DNA from: Actinomadura barringtoniae
GTDB taxonomy: Bacteria > Actinomycetota > Actinomycetes > Streptosporangiales > Streptosporangiaceae
Reading direction: 5' to 3'
Length of the DNA: 64,000 bases
Assembly: GCF_017573505.1 (NCBI RefSeq)
Contig: NZ_JAGEOJ010000012.1
Coordinates: 186,001-250,000 of the forward strand
In this document: in pieces, positions 23,363-31,562 of the stretch
Layout: every line of letters begins with the position of its first letter
Numbering within the stretch: position 1 is the first letter of the stretch
Notes under the pieces: model-generated
What the model saw: only the letters and a program-made list of their open reading frames with translations
Database searches by the model: none
Told to the model about the DNA's origin: nothing
Position numbers and translations under genes: made by a program

Positions 23363-26300
23363 CTAAGGGCGCGGCGGAAGCTTCGGAACGGACAGGCGCG
23401 GGCGGTCCTGCGGGTCCGGGGTGTGTGCGGGGTGTGACTCCAGTTCGTTCAGCGCCACCTCGACCGCCTTGCGCAGCTGGGTGTCGATGCCGCGCGCGTG
23501 GTCCTGCGGGGTGATGTCGACCTCGATGTCGGGGTCGGTGCCGTAGTTCTCCACGCGCCAGCCCACGTCGTCGAACGCGAACGAGAACTCCGGCTGCGTG
23601 GTGACCGTTCCGTCGGCGAGCACGTGCCTGGGCCAGATGCCGATGACGCCGCCCCACGTGCGCTTGCCGAGCAGCGGGCCGAGGCCGCTCAGCTTGAACG
23701 CGTGGCAGAACACGTCGCCGTCCGAGCCCGCCAGCTCGTTCGTCAGCGCCACCACCGGCCCGCGCGGCGACTCGTCCGGGTACGGAACGGGCACGCCCCA
23801 GCGCGGGTAGTCGTAGCCGATGCGGCGCCGCGACAGCTTCTCCAGCAGCAGCGCCGACACGTGCCCGCCGCCGTTGAAGCGCACGTCCACGATGAGCGCC
23901 TCGCGGTCGAACTCGTTGAGGAAGCCGCGGTGGAACTCGGCGTAGCCCTCAGGCCCCATGTCGGGTACGTGGATGTAGCCGACCCGGCCGGCGCTCAGCT
24001 CGTGCACCAGGCCGCGGTTGCCGTTCACCCAGTCGCGGTAGCGGGTCGGCTGCTCGTCGGAGACGGGCTGCACGGTCACGGTGTACGGCTCGCCGCCGTC
24101 GCGGACGATGGTGAGCTGGACCTCCTGGTCGGCCTGGTTCACCAGCCGCTGCCCCGGCCCCGCCGCTCCGGCCATGAGCCCGACCGGCTGCCCGTTGATG
24201 GCCACGACGGCGTCGCCGGGACGTACGTCCACGCCGGGACGGGTCAGCGGCGAGGTCTCCTTCGACGTCCAGCGGTCGCCCTGGGCGATCCCGGCGATCC
24301 GGTAGACGCCGTCCTCGACCGACCAGTCCACGCAGAGCTTGCCCTGGCTGTAGTGCGGGCGCTCGCGGTACTCGCCGCCGCTCTCGTACGCGTGCGAGGT
24401 TCCCAGCTCGCCGAGCAGCTCCCACAGCAGGTCGGAGAACTCGCCGCGGGTCGAGACGCGGTCGACGAGCGGCAGGTAGCGCCGGTAGACCTCATCCCAG
24501 TCGAGCCCGGACATGTCCTCGGCCCAGAAGTTCTCCTTCTGCAACCGCCACGCCTCGCGGAACATCTGCCGCCATTCGGCGTCCGGGCACACCGACACCT
24601 TCACCCTGCCGAGGTCGATCCAGCCGTCCTCGCGGTTGGTCTCGCGTTCCTCGGTCGGCTCCTCGCCCGCCTCGACCAGCCGCAGCCGGTCGCCGGAACG
24701 GTAGAGCAGCGTCTTGCCGTCCCGCCCGAGCCGGAAGTCGGTGACCTCCGAGACCAGCTCCTCCGCGCTGCCCTTGTCGAGGTCGTAGCAGTGCAGGGTG
24801 CCGGTCTCGCTCTCGTCGTCGTCCACCTCGGGGTCGTCCAGCGTGCCCTCGACGGGGAACGTGGTGTAGATGACCTTGCCCTTGAGCCCGGCGATCCGGT
24901 CGTAGCGGGCCTCGGGAACGGGGAACGCGACGACCCGGTCCGCCAGGCCCTCGGTCTCGATGACCAGCGGCCCCGGCTCCTCCTCGCCCCTGTCCCCTTT
25001 GTCCTTGTCGTCCTTCTCATCGGGCTTCACGACGGGACGCGGATCCTGCACGAACGGCGACCCGACGTCGGCGCGCAGTGCGATCGCGTGCGGCCGGGTG
25101 CCGAGCGGGAAGCCCAGGTCGAAGTGCAGCGAGTCGTAGACGGGATTGAAGACCCGTTCCCCGATGAAGTAGAGATAGCGTCCCTCCGGGTCGAACGCGG
25201 GCCGGTAGTCGCGCAGCACGGGACGGGTGGCGATGAAGACCTCGCCCGTCTCCACCCGGCACAGCCTGATCGAGGCGGTCCGTACGCCGTCCGGGCATGA
25301 GTACGCCAGCCACGCGCCGTCCGGCGACCACGCCAGATCCTCGATCGCGCCGTAACGGCTGGCGTCGATCCGCGTCACGCGCGCCGCCCGCGCCGCCTCG
25401 TTCGCGCCGGAAGGAAGCTCGACGAGCAGCAACTCCATCCGGTGGTTGGTGACCGCGACACGGTCGGCGCCCTCCCCCGGCGCACCCTCCCCCGGCGCGA
25501 CCTCCAGCTCCAGCGCGCGCCCGGTGTCGGCGGAGTCCAGCCGCAGGGTCGCGTCCGTGCCGTCGCCCGACAGCACGACCAGCACCTCGCGGTCGCCGTC
25601 GTCGCTCGCCGCCGCGATCAGCCGCTTCTGGTCGTTCAGCCAGCTCAGCAGCCGGTAGCGGACCCCGTCGGGCTCGCCGTGCTGCCGCACCGGGCCCTCC
25701 CAGCCGGCGAACGAGTAGGCCTTGCCGCGCGTCGTGATCGCCACGCCGGTGCCGTCCGGGCTGGGCGTGGCGCCGTCCAGGTAGTCGGCGGCGGGCACGA
25801 ACCGGCGGTTGCGCTGCGTGCGGGACGAGCCGAGCCGCACGTCCAGCCGCTGCGGCCCGTTCTCGGCCGGGTCGAGCAGGTAGAGGTCGCCGGCGCAGTG
25901 GTAGACCAGCCGGTTGCCGTCGCCCGACAGGTTGCGCGCGTAGTAGTCCTCGTGGTCGGTGTGGCGGCGCAGGTCCCGGCCCTCGGGCGTGCAGGAGTAG
26001 ACGTTCCCGATGCCCTCGTGGTCGGACAGGAAGTAGATGCGGTCGCCGGTCCAGCGCGGCGAGGCCAGGTTGCCCGGCAGCGCGATGAGGCGGCGGAACT
26101 CCCCCGTGCCCTCGGTGTCGATCCACAGGTCGCCGACCGTTCCGCCGCGGTAGCGCTTCCAGCGGGCGGGGTCGGCGGTGTTGCGGCCTAGCACGACACC
26201 GCCGCGCGGCCCGTGCGAGACGGTGTTGGCGGGCCCGTACGGCAGCCGCACCGGGACGCCGTCGGCCGGGTCGATCCGGTGCAGCCAGCGCAGCCCGTAG

Positions 26301-26623
26301 AACGGCTGGACCTCGTCGCTGGCGTAGACGACACCGCCGCCGGCGTCCCAGCCGGTGACCGTGCAGAACGCGCCGTGGTAGGTCAGCCGCCGCGCCGCTC
26401 CCCCGGCGGCGGGCATGACGTAGACCTCCTCCGGGCCCTCCTCGCGGCCGACGAACGCCAGCCAGGAGCCGTCCGGCGACAGCCGCGGGTAGGTCGCCGC
26501 GGCGACGCCCGCGGTGAGGCGGAACGCGCGTCCGCCCACCGCGGGCACCATCCACAGATCGTCGTCGGAAACGAAGACGATCACATCGTGGAAGATCGTT
26601 GGGAACCTCAGATAGCCCGGCAA
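23363..26623 (-). CDS. Tricorn-type S41 peptidase
   Basis: A 1086-residue tricorn core protease. The N-terminal ~670 residues hold two beta-propellers, seen as repeated blades such as RLSPDGSWLAFVGREE, NLSGDGNRLVYHCAGDLYLL and WSPDGAWLAYSCPDG. A PDZ domain (VRPGDAVVAINGQPVG) and the peptidase core follow. The catalytic Ser is Ser967 in ELAGSDGD, the His is in GTSHAYESGG (about residue 745) and FNGGGHVSALL is the core strand. It degrades oligopeptides released by proteasome-like proteases, in the cytosol (family knowledge). Full length for the family. Start ATG 26623. Confidence 0.95.
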   Translation of the reverse strand: MPGYLRFPTIFHDVIVFVSDDDLWMVPAVGGRAFRLTAGVAAATYPRLSPDGSWLAFVGREEGPEEVYVMPAAGGAARRLTYHGAFCTVTGWDAGGGVVYASDEVQPFYGLRWLHRIDPADGVPVRLPYGPANTVSHGPRGGVVLGRNTADPARWKRYRGGTVGDLWIDTEGTGEFRRLIALPGNLASPRWTGDRIYFLSDHEGIGNVYSCTPEGRDLRRHTDHEDYYARNLSGDGNRLVYHCAGDLYLLDPAENGPQRLDVRLGSSRTQRNRRFVPAADYLDGATPSPDGTGVAITTRGKAYSFAGWEGPVRQHGEPDGVRYRLLSWLNDQKRLIAAASDDGDREVLVVLSGDGTDATLRLDSADTGRALELEVAPGEGAPGEGADRVAVTNHRMELLLVELPSGANEAARAARVTRIDASRYGAIEDLAWSPDGAWLAYSCPDGVRTASIRLCRVETGEVFIATRPVLRDYRPAFDPEGRYLYFIGERVFNPVYDSLHFDLGFPLGTRPHAIALRADVGSPFVQDPRPVVKPDEKDDKDKGDRGEEEPGPLVIETEGLADRVVAFPVPEARYDRIAGLKGKVIYTTFPVEGTLDDPEVDDDESETGTLHCYDLDKGSAEELVSEVTDFRLGRDGKTLLYRSGDRLRLVEAGEEPTEERETNREDGWIDLGRVKVSVCPDAEWRQMFREAWRLQKENFWAEDMSGLDWDEVYRRYLPLVDRVSTRGEFSDLLWELLGELGTSHAYESGGEYRERPHYSQGKLCVDWSVEDGVYRIAGIAQGDRWTSKETSPLTRPGVDVRPGDAVVAINGQPVGLMAGAAGPGQRLVNQADQEVQLTIVRDGGEPYTVTVQPVSDEQPTRYRDWVNGNRGLVHELSAGRVGYIHVPDMGPEGYAEFHRGFLNEFDREALIVDVRFNGGGHVSALLLEKLSRRRIGYDYPRWGVPVPYPDESPRGPVVALTNELAGSDGDVFCHAFKLSGLGPLLGKRTWGGVIGIWPRHVLADGTVTTQPEFSFAFDDVGWRVENYGTDPDIEVDITPQDHARGIDTQLRKAVEVALNELESHPAHTPDPQDRPRLSVPKLPPRP

Positions 26624-26688
26624 CGACCCTCCATCAGAACCGGACGCTACGGATCATCGACCGATGGTCAGCGGCGGCTGGCGGCTGA

Positions 26689-26838
26689 TCATTCGGCGGG
26701 CGGCTGGGCTGCGGTGGGCGGCACCGCCGCGACGGGCGACTGCCTGCCCGCCTGCTTCTTGGCCTGCTTGGCGCTCCGGTTGGCCTTGATGGCCGCCTTC
26801 TTGGCCTTGCCCGACTTCGGGGCCTTCTTCTGGCCCAT
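26689..26838 (-). CDS. 49-residue Lys/Ala-rich basic protein
   Basis: A very small gene: starting MGQKKAPKSGKAKKAAIKAN and rich in Lys, Ala and Gln, ending AAQPPAE. It has a strong AAGGGGGG site 4 nt before ATG 26838. The first two thirds are strongly basic like the histone-H1-like tails of actinobacterial proteins. A nucleic-acid-binding role is plausible but unproven. It lies between the tricorn gene and the response regulator, all on the minus strand. Confidence 0.7.
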   Translation of the reverse strand: MGQKKAPKSGKAKKAAIKANRSAKQAKKQAGRQSPVAAVPPTAAQPPAE

Positions 26839-26930
26839 GGTTCCCCCCTTGAAGGTCTGTGCCCAACTAAGGGCACATCACCTCCTGTAGTACCCCGAAT
26901 CCCCTGAGTAACATCCTCGGGCTGCGGGTC

Positions 26931-27575
26931 CTACGATCCGAGGTAGCGGAGAACGGCCAGGACGCGGCGGCTGTAGCCGGTCGCGTGGGAGAGATCGAGC
27001 TTGTCGAAGATCGCGTTCACGTGCTTCTCGACCGCGCTCTGGGAAACGTGCAGGTGAGCGGCTATGGAGGCGTTGGTGTGGCCCTGGGCCATGTGGTCCA
27101 GCACGTCCCGCTCGCGCGGCGTGAGGCGGCTCAGCGGGTCGGCCTTGGAGCTGCGGACCAGGAGCTGGCGGACGACCTCGGGATCGAACGCGGCGCCGCC
27201 CTCCCCGACCCGGTCCAGGGCGTCCAGGAACTCGTCCACCTGCGCGACCCGGTCCTTCAGCAGGTAGCCGACCCCGGTCGTGTCGGCCGTGATCAGCTCG
27301 GTGGCGTAGCGCTTCTCCACGTACTGCGACAGCACCAGGACGCCCACGCCCGGCCAGCGTTCGCGGATCTTGAGCGCCGCGCGCAGCCCCTCGTCGGTGT
27401 TGGTCGGCGGCATCCGCACGTCCACGACCACCACGTCCGGCGGCTCCTCGGCGACCGCCGCCAGCAGCGCGTCGCCGTCGCCGACCGCCGCCGCGACCTC
27501 GTGCCCCTCCTCGGCCAGCAGCCGGACCAGCCCCTCGCGCAGCAGCGTCGAGTCCTCGGCCAGCATCACCCGCAC
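26931..27575 (-). CDS. NarL/LuxR-type response regulator
   Basis: A 214-residue response regulator. The receiver domain has acidic residues AEDST at 6-10 and the phospho-acceptor Asp52 in DVVVVDVRMPP, plus VLVLSQYVEKRYATEL and GYLLKDR with the conserved Lys. The DNA-binding domain is LTPRERDVLDHMAQGHTNAS followed by AAHLHVSQSAVEKHVNAIFD. Paired with the histidine kinase immediately upstream on the same strand (gap 64 bp). GTG 27575 start. Confidence 0.93.
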   Translation of the reverse strand: MRVMLAEDSTLLREGLVRLLAEEGHEVAAAVGDGDALLAAVAEEPPDVVVVDVRMPPTNTDEGLRAALKIRERWPGVGVLVLSQYVEKRYATELITADTTGVGYLLKDRVAQVDEFLDALDRVGEGGAAFDPEVVRQLLVRSSKADPLSRLTPRERDVLDHMAQGHTNASIAAHLHVSQSAVEKHVNAIFDKLDLSHATGYSRRVLAVLRYLGS

Positions 27576-27639
27576 GGCAGCCCCCGCATCGTCGCGGTCG
27601 TCATCGTCGTCGCGGTCGTCACGCGCTCGGGAACCGTCG

Positions 27640-28782
27640 TCACGCGCACGGGAGCCCCGCGGTGATCACGGTCGGCCCGCCGGGCGGGCTGTCCACGCCG
27701 AACGTGCCGTCCAGCGCCGCCACCCGGCGCGCCAGCCCCGCCAGCCCGCCGCCGGAGGGGTCGGCTCCCCCGGTCCCGTCGTCCTCGATCCGCACGTCGA
27801 TCATCCTCTCGTCCCCGCCGATCCGTACGGTCACCAGGCGCGCCCCCGAGTGCTTGCCGGCGTTGTTGACCGCCTCGCAGACCACGAAGTAGGCGGCCGT
27901 CTCGACCGCGTGCGGCGGGCGGCCGTCCAGGTCGTACTCGATCTTCACCGGGACCGGCGAACGCTCGGCGACCGTCTCCAGCGCGGCCCGCAGCCCGTCG
28001 CCGTCCAGCGCGGCCGGGTAGACGCGCCAGGCCACCTCGCGCAGCTCCTCCAGGGCCCGCTGTGACTCCTCGTGCGCCTGCCGCAGCAGATCCCCGTTCC
28101 CGCTGCGCCGAGCCCGCCCGATCAGCATTCCCAGCGCCACCAGGCGCTGTTGCACGCCATCGTGCAGATCGCGTTCGATGCGCCGCCGTTCATCATCGAC
28201 CGCCTCCACCACCTCGGCGCGGGTCACGCTCAGCTGGGCGATCCGGCGCTCGTACGCCTCCAGCGGGCTCGGCCCCAGGCAGCGGCGGGCGACCTTGCGT
28301 TCCAGCGCCACCACCCCCACCAGCCCCTGAACGGCCACGAACAGCAGGATCAGCCCGAAGACGATCATGTAGGCGGCGATGAACCACGAGAACTCGATGC
28401 CGTCGAGGTAGTCGCCGGTCATCCAGCCCACCAGCAACCGGATCCCCGACACCGCGCCGTAGGCGATCAGCAGCAGGATGACCCCGCCGAGCAGCCCGAT
28501 CGGCGTCCGCAGCACCAGGTAGGCCAGCGACCGCACCGGCCCGTACTCCGCGGCCTCGGCGTGCCCGTGGAACCGCGCCAGCCGCCGCGTCTCCAGCCGG
28601 GTCATCGCCGTCGCGGCGTCCGCCACCCCGCGCGGAACGCTCCGCTGCCCCCGCGAGAACGCCACCGCGTACGCCATCAGGGGCGCCGCCACGGTGAGCA
28701 GCACGAGCTCGGCCGCGGCGGTGGCGGCGCCCAGCGCCAGCCCCACCGCCGCCAGCACCAAGCGCCTAGCCGAGTCGGTCAC
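27640..28782 (-). CDS. NarL-type sensor histidine kinase (HisKA_3)
   Basis: A 380-residue kinase. The N-terminal ~165 residues hold four to five membrane helices, including LGGVILLLIAYGAVSGIRLL and FIAAYMIVFGLILLFVAVQG. The dimerisation/phosphoacceptor segment is DDERRRIERDLHDGVQQRLV with phospho-His207. The HATPase domain has AYFVVCEAVNNAGKHSG (N box), VRIEDDGTGGADPSGGGLAG (G1 and G2). It overlaps the DedA gene by 17 bp and precedes the response regulator, so dedA-HK-RR is likely one operon. Signal unknown; membrane stress is plausible. Confidence 0.92.
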   Translation of the reverse strand: MTDSARRLVLAAVGLALGAATAAAELVLLTVAAPLMAYAVAFSRGQRSVPRGVADAATAMTRLETRRLARFHGHAEAAEYGPVRSLAYLVLRTPIGLLGGVILLLIAYGAVSGIRLLVGWMTGDYLDGIEFSWFIAAYMIVFGLILLFVAVQGLVGVVALERKVARRCLGPSPLEAYERRIAQLSVTRAEVVEAVDDERRRIERDLHDGVQQRLVALGMLIGRARRSGNGDLLRQAHEESQRALEELREVAWRVYPAALDGDGLRAALETVAERSPVPVKIEYDLDGRPPHAVETAAYFVVCEAVNNAGKHSGARLVTVRIGGDERMIDVRIEDDGTGGADPSGGGLAGLARRVAALDGTFGVDSPPGGPTVITAGLPCA

Positions 28783-29476
28783 GTTCGAAGTCTCGCCTGT
28801 AGTCGATCCGGTGCGCCCCCTCCGGGGCGCCCTTCCGTGACCTCACGATACGTACGGCCAGGAAGGCCAGCACCGCCAGTACCGCGGCGACCAGCACCAC
28901 CTTGGAGTAGACGCCGACGGTCTCCTCGACCGTCCGCCAGTTATCACCGAGCTGGTAGCCCGCCAGCACGAACGCCGCGTTCCAGAGGAAGCTGCCGAGC
29001 GTGGTGAACGCCAGGAACGTCGTCATCCGCATCCGTTCCACCCCGGCCGGGACCGAGATCAGGCTGCGAAAGATAGGAATCATCCTGCCGAAGAAGACCG
29101 CCTTGGCCCCGTGCCGGGCGAACCACGCCTCGGTCCGGTCCAGGTCCGACAGCTTCACCAGCGGCAGCCGCGCCACCAGCGCCCGGATCCGTTCCCGCCC
29201 GATAGCCGCCCCGATCCCGTACAGAGCGAGCGCCCCCACCACCGACCCGATCGTCGTCCACACCAGCGCCGCGATCAGGTTCATGTGCCCCTGCGCCGCC
29301 GTGAACCCGGCCAGCGGCAGGATCACCTCACTGGGCAGCGGCGGAAACAGGTTCTCCAGGGCGATCGCCAGCCCGGCCCCGGGCGCGCCGAGCTTGTCCA
29401 TGAGATCGGTCGCCCATCCCGCGACCCCACCGATCTCCTCGCCACCGGCGGCGAGCGTCCGCGTCATTTCGATCAT
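28766..29476 (-). CDS. DedA family membrane protein
   Basis: A 236-residue protein of the DedA (VTT-domain) family. Family landmarks: FPPLPSEVILPLAGFTAAQG, the conserved FFGRMIPIFRSLISVPAG and a C-terminal set of membrane helices such as VVLVAAVLAVLAFLAVRIVR. DedA proteins support membrane lipid flipping and proton-motive homeostasis (family knowledge). It is first in the operon with the histidine kinase it overlaps. Start ATG 29476, with ATG 29467 possible; neither has a good site. Confidence 0.9.
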   Translation of the reverse strand: MIEMTRTLAAGGEEIGGVAGWATDLMDKLGAPGAGLAIALENLFPPLPSEVILPLAGFTAAQGHMNLIAALVWTTIGSVVGALALYGIGAAIGRERIRALVARLPLVKLSDLDRTEAWFARHGAKAVFFGRMIPIFRSLISVPAGVERMRMTTFLAFTTLGSFLWNAAFVLAGYQLGDNWRTVEETVGVYSKVVLVAAVLAVLAFLAVRIVRSRKGAPEGAHRIDYRRDFERDRLG

Positions 29477-29552
29477 GCATATGACGCTAGAAATCCGCGG
29501 GCCCGGCCACCATGGAGTACACCGCCGAGCTGCCCTGCGGAAAACCGCAGGG

Positions 29553-29774
29553 TCAGGCGGGCTGGACCCGCCCGGTCAGGTAGGCGGCCCGCTCCTCCTC
29601 GTCCGCGAACGTCAGCACGGTGATCTCCCCGCCCTCGTGCGGCACCAGGATCAGGAACCGGACGCCACCTCGCTCGGCGAGGTAGGTGGTCCGCTCGGTG
29701 TCGCGCTCGTACGACCGGGCACCGGGGAAGCGTGCGAGCACATCCTGATCGCAGGGGAAGCTCTGAGCGTCCAT
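29553..29774 (-). CDS. Small acidic protein of unknown function
   Basis: A 73-residue protein, not recognised. ATG 29774 has GGAAGG upstream. It shows a short helix DVLARFPGARSYERD, then TTYLAERGGVRFLILVPHEG and GGEITVLTFADEEERAAYLT, a beta-beta-alpha-like layout. Coding composition is good. On the same strand as dedA, about 80 bp from it, it may be an upstream part of the operon. Confidence 0.6.
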   Translation of the reverse strand: MDAQSFPCDQDVLARFPGARSYERDTERTTYLAERGGVRFLILVPHEGGEITVLTFADEEERAAYLTGRVQPA

Positions 29775-29938
29775 GGGGATGCCTTCCGGCGCGGCGCGGC
29801 CTGTCACACGACATTTCCCCACGCACGCGTGTCTCCGCCGTGACAGCCCGATGAAGCGTCCGTCAAGGAACCCCCAACGACTGATCCACCCGTACGGAAA
29901 GCGACCGGTCAGGAGGAGACCGCTACTTGTGAAGTTAC

Positions 29939-30439
29939 TTAGGAGTTGTAGTCGTGACGGGAGCGGCGGCCTTGGGGGAGGCGGTCCACGAAGCGGCCCA
30001 GGCGTTCGGCGGTGCCCTGGAGGGGGCTGACGGTGGCGTTGAGGGTTTCGATGGCGGCCTGCATCTGGGCGACGGTGTCAGCTAGGGGTTTGAGGCTTTC
30101 GACGGTCTCCGCGAGGGGGACGACGGATTCGCCCAGGGATTCCAGGGACGGGACCACCTTGGCGAGTTCGCGGAGATCGTCGATGGCCTCGGCCAGGTTC
30201 TCCAGGGCGGGCGCCACGGTGGCCAGGCGTTCCAGGTCGGCGGCGACGGTGGGCAGGGACTCGGCGGAGTCCGCGAGGCTCTCCAGGGAGCGCGAGAGGC
30301 GGGGAATGGCGACGACCGCTTCCGCGACGCTCGTGGCGGCGGCCACCGCGACGAGCGGACCGGTCACCGCAGCCCGTGTACCTGCCCGTATGCCCTGCTT
30401 GAGCAGGTTCAGCGGAGAGAGAAATTCCGCGGTGGCCAT
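29939..30439 (-). CDS. Coiled-coil, heptad-rich protein
   Basis: A 166-residue, nearly all-helical protein. An alanine-rich N-terminus (LLKQGIRAGTRAAVTGPLVA) is followed by long amphipathic repeats in which Leu/Val recur every seven or so residues and the words ESLP, LAETVESLKPLADTV and LERLATVAPALENLAEA repeat. ATG 30439 has GGAGG. It resembles phasin-like or apolipoprotein-like amphipathic helix proteins that coat hydrophobic surfaces, but no family is certain. Confidence 0.7.
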   Translation of the reverse strand: MATAEFLSPLNLLKQGIRAGTRAAVTGPLVAVAAATSVAEAVVAIPRLSRSLESLADSAESLPTVAADLERLATVAPALENLAEAIDDLRELAKVVPSLESLGESVVPLAETVESLKPLADTVAQMQAAIETLNATVSPLQGTAERLGRFVDRLPQGRRSRHDYNS

Positions 30440-30659
30440 CACACCTCCGATGATCTGTGGACCGTCCCGATTCTGCAGGCAACAGGCGCCGCACACCATG
30501 GAAGGGGAGGTTTCGGACGCTGGATACGGCTTGATCAGGTCGAAGATTCTTTTCTGATCGACTTTTCCGTTAAGAGCCTTTCTTGTAGGTTCTCAGCGTT
30601 TTGTGAAGTGCATTCATGATCGGAACCCCCCGTACGAGATCATGAGAGGACGCCCCACC

Positions 30660-31196
30660 ATGTCGACGGCGACAGGCTTGGCCACGGCCGTGCTCCTCGG
30701 CCTGCTGACGCTCACGGCCGGGGCACTGGCCTCCCTGCGGCTCGGATTCGCACGCTCGGGGGTGACGACGGCACCCGCCACCGGTGATTCGGGCGGCGGG
30801 CATCCCGAGTCGCTCACGGCGGTGCTGGAGCCGGGCGCGGAGGAGTATCTGGCGTGGCTCGCCGACCATCACTGGCCCACCGACGAATATCTGGACCTCG
30901 AACTCGAGTGGGCCAACGAGCTCGGCTCGCCTGAGGCGCCCGACCTGTCGGAGATCCCGCCCTGCCCCCAGTGCCACCGGCGCCGCGAGGACGTGTGGCC
31001 GTGCCCGCAGTGCGGCCGGCTGCTGCACTCCTCGTGCGGTCACGGCATGCGGCGACGCCGCGTGGACAAGCCGTACCGCACGCACGGCGCGAACTCCGAG
31101 GCGGTCATCGCGGAGTGGATCTGCACCGGCTGCACCTCGGTCGTCGGGCTGGACGTCGACCACGGCGACGAGGCGGGCGACGACCTGTTCCGCTGA
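30660..31196 (+). CDS. Membrane-anchored zinc-ribbon protein with shared acidic motif
   Basis: A 178-residue protein. Residues 5-28 are a hydrophobic segment (LATAVLLGLLTLTAGALASL). Residues 49-78 carry the motif PESLTAVLEPGAEEYLAWLA then DHHWPTDEYL. Cys102, Cys105, Cys115, Cys118, Cys126, Cys155 and Cys158 with His123 and His128 make an evident zinc-binding domain of RING/PHD-like or double-ribbon type. The 49-78 motif is repeated, 23 of 30 residues identical, in the small protein at 37790. Function unknown. ATG 30660 follows GAGAGGACG; ATG 30642 is an alternative. Confidence 0.75.
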   Translation: MSTATGLATAVLLGLLTLTAGALASLRLGFARSGVTTAPATGDSGGGHPESLTAVLEPGAEEYLAWLADHHWPTDEYLDLELEWANELGSPEAPDLSEIPPCPQCHRRREDVWPCPQCGRLLHSSCGHGMRRRRVDKPYRTHGANSEAVIAEWICTGCTSVVGLDVDHGDEAGDDLFR

Positions 31197-31319
31197 GCTC
31201 CATGGAGCGGTCCTGACAAGGCAAGAAAAGTAAAGAATTCGTCATTGACTTGCCTATTTCGGTCGGGCGCGGGCAAGCTTCACTATGTCCTAAATCACAG
31301 GGCACCAGTGGAGGTATCC

Positions 31320-31529
31320 ATGACCACCCGACCCAGCCCGCCCTGCAGTCACCAGCCGCCGTGCCCACAGGCCGGCGGGCACGACGGCGAGGCCGCCCGC
31401 GTGGTGGCCAGCCATCCTGAGCAGGGCTGGAGCCTCTTGTGCAACGGGATCGTGGTCTTTGACGACACCGGTGAGCTGCTTCCCGATGGCAAGATCGTGA
31501 ACCCGCACCGGCCCACCGTGGCGCTCTGA
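31320..31529 (+). CDS. DUF5999 family small protein
   Basis: A 69-residue protein matching the actinobacterial DUF5999 pattern: CSHQPPCPQAGGHDGEAARV followed by HPEQGWSLLCNGIVVFDDTG and ELLPDGKIVNPHRP. Three cysteines are present (CSHQPPC and LLCNG). ATG 31320 has a good GGAGG site; the frame is open to 31245 but without one. Function unknown. It lies between the zinc-ribbon gene and the molybdopterin oxidoreductase. Confidence 0.9.
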   Translation: MTTRPSPPCSHQPPCPQAGGHDGEAARVVASHPEQGWSLLCNGIVVFDDTGELLPDGKIVNPHRPTVAL

Positions 31530-31562
31530 TCGCCGGCTTTCCCCTCGTTTCAGCGAACCGCC

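Noticed and set aside
23498..25300. 600-codon plus-strand open frame
   Set aside because: Antisense to the tricorn protease, Val/Arg/Gln-rich and without domains.
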